Positions 1 to 4,169 of a stretch of 6,212 nt of DNA are shown here, in pieces. The DNA is taken from the NCBI GenBank assembly GCA_023480605.1, contig JAMCWS010000346.1, positions 1-6,212 on the forward strand, read 5' to 3'. The position numbers and the translations under genes were made by a program. Below the pieces are notes generated by a model that was not told the origin of the DNA, made no database searches, and saw only the letters and a list, made by a program, of their open reading frames with translations. Position 1 is the stretch's first letter. Every line of letters begins with the position of its first letter. Source of the stretch: a bacterium (GTDB lineage: Bacteria; Sumerlaeota; Sumerlaeia; MVZB01).

Positions 1-2
1 CG

Positions 3-98
3 AGCAGCGACCAGTTACTGGTAAACGCGGCGGGGGCGGCCAACGTGCGTTCGGTCTGGCCGCGCCGCGTGATCGTGCCGCCGGACACCCGGCCGTGA
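3..98 (+). CDS. C-terminal tail of an upstream coding sequence, or frame-shifted part of the sulfatase
   Basis: Frame 3 is open from the window edge to a TGA at 96-98 and gives about 31 codons. They end in a Val/Pro/Arg-rich stretch that includes VWPRRVIVPPDTRP. Nearly all third positions are G or C, as in the sulfatase downstream, while the other two frames here have mixed third positions; this is the main evidence that it is translated. The peptide is too short to assign to a family. It may be the end of a separate gene or the part of the sulfatase reading frame before a one-base frameshift. No domain or motif is visible, so no function is proposed. Confidence 0.35.
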   Translation, partial: SSDQLLVNAAGAANVRSVWPRRVIVPPDTRP

Positions 99-138
99 CG
101 TCGCCAAAAGCTTCCGTTACCTGACCCCCGGCAGCGGC

Positions 139-1170
139 ATGGGCGAGAACACCGACGGCGAAGTCTCGCGCGCCGCCGAAGGATTCCTGCGCAATCACAC
201 CGGCTCCAAGCCCTTCTTCCTCGCGCTCGGTTTCCTGCAGCCCCACGACATCTGCTACTGGATCATGCGCCACACCCACGACATCGGCAGGCTGCCGATC
301 CCCGAACTCGCCGGCGAGCTGCCGCCGCTGCCCCCGAATTTCAACTTTGACGAACGCGAGCCGGACCAGATGATCCGCAAACGCGGCGGCGCCATGGCGC
401 ACAAGTCCGCCGCCGAGTGGAGCGAGCTTCATTGGCGTTATTACCTGTGGAGTTATTACCGGCATGTGGAGATGGTCGACGCCGAGGTCGGCCGCGTGCT
501 GGCCGCCCTCGAGGACTCGGCCTTCGCGCGCGACACCCTGGTCATCTTCAACGCCGATCACGGCGAGGGGATGGCCAGCCACCGCATGGTGACCAAGGGG
601 TACCTCTACGACGAAGCCGCGCGCGTGCCGCTGGTGATTTGCTGGCCGGGCGAACTGCCCGAGGGGAAGATGGATACGACGACGCTGGTCTCCGGCATGG
701 ACTTCGCCCCGACCGTCTGCGACTACGCGGGCGTCGCGGCGATGCCCAAGGCGCGTGGACTCAGCCTGCGTCCCCTGCTGGAAGGCCGCGGCGCGCCGGA
801 GCGTGCATATGTCGCCGCGGAGGCGGCGGGCCACGGCCAACTCATCCGCACCGCGCGTTACAAGTATATCTGCTATCCCGACGATCCGGTCTGCCAGCTT
901 TTCGACGTGCAAGCCGATCCGTGGGAGACGAAAAACCTGGCCGGCGAGGCCGCGTACGCCGCGGCGTTGGGCGAGATGAAAAAATACCATGCGGAATGGG
1001 ACAAAGGGCTGGAAAAAATGCCGGGCGCGCCCGTCTCGAACAGCGACGAAGGGGTCGCGCCCGCCGGCGGGGCCGCCGCCGGCCGGGGCAAGGCCGCCCG
1101 CCGCGCCGCGCGCGCGGCCAAAGACGCCCCGCTCCGGCGCGCGGCCGGCAAAAGCCCCGCCGCGAAATAA
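139..1170 (+). CDS. Type I sulfatase, C-terminal portion only; N-terminal catalytic part missing (broken or truncated gene)
   Basis: Sulfatases of the alkaline phosphatase superfamily hydrolyse sulfate esters, usually on polysaccharides or glycosaminoglycans, and are commonly secreted. Seen here, numbering from the ATG at 139: a PFFLALGF strand leading to PHD (residues 35-37), a helix with HWRYYLWSYYRHVEMVD (about 98-114), the metal-site motif NADHGEG (138-144), a lysine at 153 followed by YLYDEAARVPLVI, the DFAPTVCDYAG helix, and the late RTARYKYI and LFDVQADPWETKNLA segments. By analogy with arylsulfatase A, H36, D140, H141 and K153 are active-site positions. The first two metal aspartates and the C-x-P-S-R formylglycine motif are absent, because they would lie upstream. 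Homologous-looking codons continue in frame 1 upstream of 139 (about 94-138, including SFRYLTPGSG), and the ATG has no ribosome binding site, so it is probably not a natural start. The last 45 or so residues are a basic, low-complexity tail. As it stands the product should be inactive. The family call is firm; the gene status is inference. Confidence 0.85.
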   Translation: MGENTDGEVSRAAEGFLRNHTGSKPFFLALGFLQPHDICYWIMRHTHDIGRLPIPELAGELPPLPPNFNFDEREPDQMIRKRGGAMAHKSAAEWSELHWRYYLWSYYRHVEMVDAEVGRVLAALEDSAFARDTLVIFNADHGEGMASHRMVTKGYLYDEAARVPLVICWPGELPEGKMDTTTLVSGMDFAPTVCDYAGVAAMPKARGLSLRPLLEGRGAPERAYVAAEAAGHGQLIRTARYKYICYPDDPVCQLFDVQADPWETKNLAGEAAYAAALGEMKKYHAEWDKGLEKMPGAPVSNSDEGVAPAGGAAAGRGKAARRAARAAKDAPLRRAAGKSPAAK

Positions 1171-1173
1171 CTG

Positions 1174-1199
1174 ATCCGGCAAAACGGTTTGGGCCGGAT
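1174..1199 (+). terminator. Hairpin just after the sulfatase stop, possible terminator
   Basis: A perfect 7-bp inverted repeat (ATCCGGC at 1174-1180, GCCGGAT at 1193-1199) begins four bases after the TAA stop. The 12-base loop itself contains AAA and TTT arms that could extend pairing imperfectly. There is no run of T after it, so it is not a classic intrinsic terminator. It could mark a transcript 3' end or be chance in GC-rich DNA. Confidence 0.35.
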
Positions 1200-1516
1200 G
1201 CGCACGGCGTGGCGAAACCGCGGCCGTTGTGCCATGGCCTCTCATATGGTATTCATGCTTCAACTTGGTGTCGGTCTCGCAATGGCCCGAAGATGCGAAG
1301 ACGCATCAGTGCAGGGGCAATATAAAGCCCTTCGCGTATCCGTGTTTGCGTGGTGTAATGGCAAATGCCCGCGATTTGCGGTAAGCGAGACGGCGTAATA
1401 TCGATCGCGAAGAAGGTGGGGTGCCCAAGCACTTCCGTGTCGGAGAGCCGTTCAGCGGATAAAAAGGCCCGTAGGGACGATATAACGAGGAACCGTTTGT
1501 GGTAATCTCATATGCG

Positions 1517-1548
1517 ACTGAAGGGCCGTTTGAAGTACACGCTTCAGT
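1517..1548 (+). promoter_or_regulatory. Inverted repeat overlapping a -35-like box upstream of the first GNAT
   Basis: ACTGAAG (1517-1523) is the perfect reverse complement of CTTCAGT (1542-1548), with 18 bases between. A second TGAAG at 1531-1535 could pair with the same right arm using a six-base loop, so two hairpins compete. The second TGAAG is part of TTGAAG (1530-1535), which resembles a -35 box, with TATCTC 17 bases downstream as a poor -10. This could be an operator over a promoter about 60 bases before the GTG start. The call is tentative because the -10 match is weak. Confidence 0.25.
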
Positions 1549-1560
1549 TTGATATCTCGC

Positions 1561-1597
1561 ACGACGCCGGAATCGTCGGCGCCCGCCACGACGCCGG
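1561..1597 (+). repeat. 10-bp direct repeat just before the first GNAT
   Basis: ACGACGCCGG occurs perfectly at 1561-1570 and 1588-1597, a period of 27 bases. The second copy runs into the ribosome binding site of the GNAT gene. It could be a pair of protein binding sites in the leader, a small insertion footprint, or coincidence in GC-rich sequence. Confidence 0.4.
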
Positions 1598-1601
1598 GAG
1601 G
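1596..1601 (+). promoter_or_regulatory. Shine-Dalgarno site fixing the GTG start of the first GNAT
   Basis: GGGAGG lies eight bases before GTG at 1610. This strong, well-spaced site decides the start, and there is no competing ATG nearby in the same frame. Confidence 0.75.
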
Positions 1602-1609
1602 CGGAAACC

Positions 1610-2044
1610 GTGATCGTCCGAAACGGGCCGATTGCCCCCGAGGAAATCGAGGATCTTCGTTCCGCGGTCGGTTGGGACCGGTGCGAGGGAACCTACGAGC
1701 ACATCCTCCGGCGGCACTTCGCCTACTACACCGCCCGCGCCGGCGACGGCCGCCTTATCGGATACGTATCCGTCCTCAGCGACGGGATCGCCGACGCCTT
1801 CTTGCTCGATCTGATGGTTCACCCCGACCACCAGAGGAGCGGCCTGGGCAGTCGCCTCGTCCGAAGGGCCATCGCCGATATGAAACAAGCCGGCATCCAG
1901 TGCGTTCAGGTAACCTTCAACGAACCCCTGGAGGCCTTCTACGCCCAATGCGGATTCCACATCTTCAAGGCGGGGATCATCGACTTCAAGCATATGAGCT
2001 GGGACGGAGAGGGCCAAGAAGAAGATGGCAAGGATGGTTCATAA
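1610..2044 (+). CDS. GNAT family N-acetyltransferase
   Basis: A 144-residue GNAT protein, close to the normal size for a single-domain member. The family transfers an acetyl group from acetyl-CoA to an amine on a small molecule, peptide or protein; the acceptor here is unknown. The acetyl-CoA pyrophosphate loop is clear as HPDHQRSGLGSRL (residues 71-83), following the beta-4 strand DAFLLDLMV. The C-terminal FYAQCGF motif (110-116) is the typical GNAT 'Y..xGF' strand-turn. The N-terminal half, with a helix of acidic residues and the strand RLIGYVSVL, fits the fold. The last 14 residues are acidic and hydrophilic and look like an unstructured tail. Translation starts at GTG behind GGGAGG. It is the first gene of the middle block, and the methyltransferase behind it starts 45 bases after its stop, so cotranscription is likely. 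Codon use is more mixed than in the sulfatase. The family call is secure; the substrate is not known. Confidence 0.88.
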   Translation: MIVRNGPIAPEEIEDLRSAVGWDRCEGTYEHILRRHFAYYTARAGDGRLIGYVSVLSDGIADAFLLDLMVHPDHQRSGLGSRLVRRAIADMKQAGIQCVQVTFNEPLEAFYAQCGFHIFKAGIIDFKHMSWDGEGQEEDGKDGS

Positions 2045-2089
2045 ACACCACGCCTGATCCATAATTTCTATCCTTGTGGTTTTCAAAAC

Positions 2090-2899
2090 ATGAACGATAC
2101 CCACGACACGGGTACAACATTGAGATTGCTCTATGCGGCCGAGGGCGGCGTGCGATCGGTCTTCTCTACAAAGGTTGCAGACTACGTGACATCTCGCCCC
2201 GATTACCCGTCGGCCCTCTACGAAGCCCTTAGAGCCATCTGTCCCCCGACCGACGGTGTGACGGTCGCCGACATTGGCGCGGGCACGGGGCTCCTGACGC
2301 AGGGCCTATTGAGGCGCGGTTATCGCGTGGTGGCGGTGGAGCCCAACCCGGATATGCGCCAGGCATCGGACATCCTGCTTGGCAAACTTGACGGTTACCG
2401 CAGCGTCGATGGCTGCGCCGAGTCGATCCCGCTTGGGTCGGGTTCGGTGCAACTCATCACGGCGGCGCAGGCGTTTCAATGGTTCGATGCCGATCGCGCC
2501 CGCGCCGAGTTTCTCCGCGTTCTGACGCCCGAAGGACAAGTTGCCCTCATCTGGAACGACCGCATTCGTAACGACCCCCTGAATCTAGCCCTGGACGAAG
2601 TATTCCGCGCGTATGGCGGCGCCAAGCGCGAGGCACTGGCCGCCCACGAAAACCGCTCGAATCTGCCGCGGTTCTTCGGCGCGACCTGGCCCAAGGAATT
2701 CTCCTGGCCGCACAAGCACCATCTCGATGAGGATGGACTTCTGAGCCTGGTCTTTTCGCGGTCATATATTCCAGGCAGACCTACAAATGTCGGGCGTGAA
2801 ATCGCGGCCCAAGTTCGCGAAGTATTCAGACGCTTAGTCGCCGACGGCACGGTCGAAGTTCGATACCAAACCGTCGCCACCGTGGGTCGACCGGAATGA
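2090..2899 (+). CDS. Class I SAM-dependent methyltransferase (Methyltransf_11 type)
   Basis: A 269-residue cytoplasmic methyltransferase that should transfer a methyl group from S-adenosylmethionine to an unidentified acceptor. Motif I is DIGAGTG (residues 61-67), the acidic residue after beta-2 is E84 in VAVEPN, the motif around beta-4 is ITAAQAFQWFD (123-133), and ALIWNDR (152-158) follows. The opening VFSTKVADYVTSRPDYP (24-40) and the late SRSYIPGR (223-230) are typical of a widespread family of about 250-270 residues, so the gene looks complete. The start is uncertain. The ATG at 2090 has no clear ribosome binding site and gives about 20 extra residues before the conserved opening. An in-frame GTG at 2150 sits shortly after a GAGGGCGG stretch and would begin right at RSVFSTK. 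It follows the first GNAT by 45 bases and precedes the second by 60. The acceptor cannot be read from the sequence. Confidence 0.88.
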   Translation: MNDTHDTGTTLRLLYAAEGGVRSVFSTKVADYVTSRPDYPSALYEALRAICPPTDGVTVADIGAGTGLLTQGLLRRGYRVVAVEPNPDMRQASDILLGKLDGYRSVDGCAESIPLGSGSVQLITAAQAFQWFDADRARAEFLRVLTPEGQVALIWNDRIRNDPLNLALDEVFRAYGGAKREALAAHENRSNLPRFFGATWPKEFSWPHKHHLDEDGLLSLVFSRSYIPGRPTNVGREIAAQVREVFRRLVADGTVEVRYQTVATVGRPE

Positions 2900-2947
2900 T
2901 CCGCGTGTCAGACCGGGACAGGGAACAGGCGATCTTAGAGCGACCAC

Positions 2948-2954
2948 GGGAAGG
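2948..2954 (+). promoter_or_regulatory. Shine-Dalgarno site of the second GNAT
   Basis: GGGAAGG is followed by two adjacent in-frame ATG codons at 2960 and 2963. The gap is five bases to the first and eight to the second, so the second may be the main start; the product differs by one methionine only. Confidence 0.65.
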
Positions 2955-2959
2955 CGCCG

Positions 2960-3445
2960 ATGATGACCGAGACTCGACCAATAGATGAGAGAGACCATCC
3001 CGCTATTCTTGCGGTGGTGGAGACACTCCCCGAGTGGTTTGATGCCGACGCCCGCAGTCGGGCCATTCCGGCTGACCTTTGGAATCAGGAAGGTTTTGTC
3101 GCGGTATCGGACGGCGAGGTCGTCGGATTCATCACCCTTTTTTTCGCCGAAGGAAGGATCAACATCGGTTGGCTGGGTGTCCGAAAGGACGCCTGGAAGA
3201 AGGGAATCGGCAGCCAACTCCTGCGATGTGGCGAGGAGTTCGGCAGACACCATGGAGTAACGGAAATCGCGACATACACCCTCGGGGACGGGGTGGAGTA
3301 TAAGCCGTACGAAGCAACCCGGCGGTTCTACTTCAGCCGGGGCTTCAGGATCTACCAACGAAACACAATAGATAACCCTGGCTGTCCCGAGGAAATCAGG
3401 ATCAAGAAACCGATCCCTCATACCAACGTGACCGGGCGAGGCTGA
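2960..3445 (+). CDS. GNAT family N-acetyltransferase
   Basis: A 161-residue single-domain GNAT acetyltransferase, distinct in sequence from the one at 1610. The start of the fold is visible as TETRPIDERDHPAILAVVE (residues 3-21). Strands GFVAVSDGEVVGFITLFF (45-62) and NIGWLGVRKD (68-77) lead into the acetyl-CoA loop WKKGIGSQLL (79-88), a good match to the family Q/R-x-x-G-x-G/A pattern with KKGIG at its centre. RRFYFSRGF (121-129) is the C-terminal motif containing the usual aromatic residue. The ending, rich in Lys, Pro and Gly, is probably flexible. A purine-rich site at 2948-2954 supports the start. Its TGA overlaps a TGAGGA stretch that can serve as ribosome binding site for the next gene, which begins 13 bases later, so the two are very likely translated from one message. 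The acetyl acceptor is unknown. Confidence 0.88.
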   Translation: MMTETRPIDERDHPAILAVVETLPEWFDADARSRAIPADLWNQEGFVAVSDGEVVGFITLFFAEGRINIGWLGVRKDAWKKGIGSQLLRCGEEFGRHHGVTEIATYTLGDGVEYKPYEATRRFYFSRGFRIYQRNTIDNPGCPEEIRIKKPIPHTNVTGRG

Positions 3446-3448
3446 GGA
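3443..3448 (+). promoter_or_regulatory. Shine-Dalgarno-like site overlapping the GNAT stop codon
   Basis: TGAGGA includes the TGA stop of the second GNAT and precedes the methyltransferase ATG at 3459 by ten bases. This is slightly long but usable, and it suggests translational coupling. Confidence 0.45.
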
Positions 3449-3458
3449 TCGCAACGCT

Positions 3459-4169
3459 ATGGGAGCAGACTGGACAGAACACTTCGCTGAGGATCTCTGG
3501 CTCAAGCCGGATGCCGTTGGTGCGGATGAGGCCGCGTTCATTAAGAAGGCCCTTCGGCTGCACCGTGGGCAAAGCGTTCTGGATGCCCCGTGTGGCGCGG
3601 GCCGTATTGCCATTCACTTGGCGCATGCTGGGTGCCGAATCACCGGCGTCGACCTTCGACCTTCGTTTACGGCGAAGGCTTCGGTCCGTTTCGAACACGA
3701 GAAAGTGCCCGGCCGGTTCATCGCACAAGATTTGCGGCAGATGGAATTCAAGAACGAGTTTCATGCGGCCTATTCCTGGTGTGGCAGCTTCGGCTACTTC
3801 AGTGAGGCGGGCAACCTCGACGTGATCCGGCGATATGCGCTCGCTCTGCGGCAAGGCGGCCGACTGCTCGTTGACCAGATTAATCGCGAGAATATGCTCA
3901 GGCACTTTGCATCTTCGCGACAAACCGGGAATAGATCCATGCGGACCCGTTGGGACGCCAAGACTCAACGGGTCGAGTCGGACTGGGTGGTTGTTAGAGA
4001 TGGAAGGCGCGAGCACAACCGACTGTCCATCCGGTTGTATACTCCGACTCAAATGCGCCGGCTATTCGAGCAGGCGGGATTAATCGTGGAAGCCCTGCAT
4101 GCGTCTTCCAACGGCGAACCGTATAGGCGTTCGAGTAAAAGACTGATCGTTGTCGGGCGGAAAATATGA
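3459..4169 (+). CDS. Class I SAM-dependent methyltransferase
   Basis: A 236-residue methyltransferase of a different subfamily from the one at 2090. Motif I is LDAPCGAGR (residues 41-49), preceded by a helix and the strand QSVLDA. The beta-2 acid is in ITGVDLRPSF (61-70), QDLRQM (90-95) follows beta-3, and AYSWCGSFGYF (104-114) is the motif seen in the 'SFGYF' group of small-molecule methyltransferases. RLLVDQINREN (135-145) and LYTPTQMRRLFEQAGL (193-208) complete a normal Rossmann methyltransferase with a C-terminal substrate-binding part. Length is usual and no key residue is missing. It lies 13 bases after the second GNAT, and its TGA (4167-4169) overlaps the ATG of the transporter in an ATGA arrangement. 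This points to coupling, or to a chance join at the block's edge. The substrate is unknown; small-molecule modification is the common role of relatives. Confidence 0.88.
   Translation: MGADWTEHFAEDLWLKPDAVGADEAAFIKKALRLHRGQSVLDAPCGAGRIAIHLAHAGCRITGVDLRPSFTAKASVRFEHEKVPGRFIAQDLRQMEFKNEFHAAYSWCGSFGYFSEAGNLDVIRRYALALRQGGRLLVDQINRENMLRHFASSRQTGNRSMRTRWDAKTQRVESDWVVVRDGRREHNRLSIRLYTPTQMRRLFEQAGLIVEALHASSNGEPYRRSSKRLIVVGRKI

Larger units (their letters stand above)
1171..1609. other. Long intergenic spacer with no convincing gene
   Basis: This stretch of about 440 bases separates the sulfatase from the first acetyltransferase. Short open frames exist in it (for example 1189-1398 on the + strand), but their translations show no domain-like pattern and they lack good ribosome binding sites. 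It holds the hairpin at 1174-1199 and a second small hairpin, GATGCG/CGCATC at 1292-1297 and 1302-1307 with a four-base loop. It also holds promoter-like words (TAATAT at 1396-1401, TATAAC at 1481-1486) without well-placed -35 boxes, an inverted repeat at 1517-1548, and a direct repeat at 1561-1597. The 9-mer TCTCATATG occurs at 1240-1248 and again at 1506-1514. Its composition is clearly less GC-rich than the sulfatase. It is probably the left edge of an inserted block and carries the promoter for the genes that follow. Confidence 0.6.

Noticed and set aside
1189..1398. Small open frame of 69 codons in the spacer
   Set aside because: It has no convincing ribosome binding site, mixed third positions, and a translation without a domain, signal peptide or membrane pattern.
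2043..2083. ACCAC/GTGGT inverted repeat ending in TTTT between the first GNAT and methyltransferase, as a terminator
   Set aside because: The stem is five base pairs with a bulge and the loop is 24 bases, too weak to call.
2834..3613. Long open frame on the minus strand (259 residues)
   Set aside because: It lies opposite the second GNAT and parts of both methyltransferases, which have clear motifs. Its translation shows no recognisable domain, so it is a shadow frame.
3649..3678. Period-7 repeat TCGACCT (2.4 copies) and nearby CCTTCG/CGAAGG hairpin inside the second methyltransferase
   Set aside because: The encoded VDLRPS segment fits the methyltransferase fold with normal length, so there is no sign of an inserted unit, and the hairpin is short and within coding sequence.
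1610..4169. Integron gene-cassette array, suggested by small GNAT and methyltransferase genes in a row
   Set aside because: The gaps are 45, 60 and 13 bases and then an overlap, too short for attC sites after each gene. No GTTRRRY core sites with matching inverse cores were seen at the gene ends, and no integrase is present.
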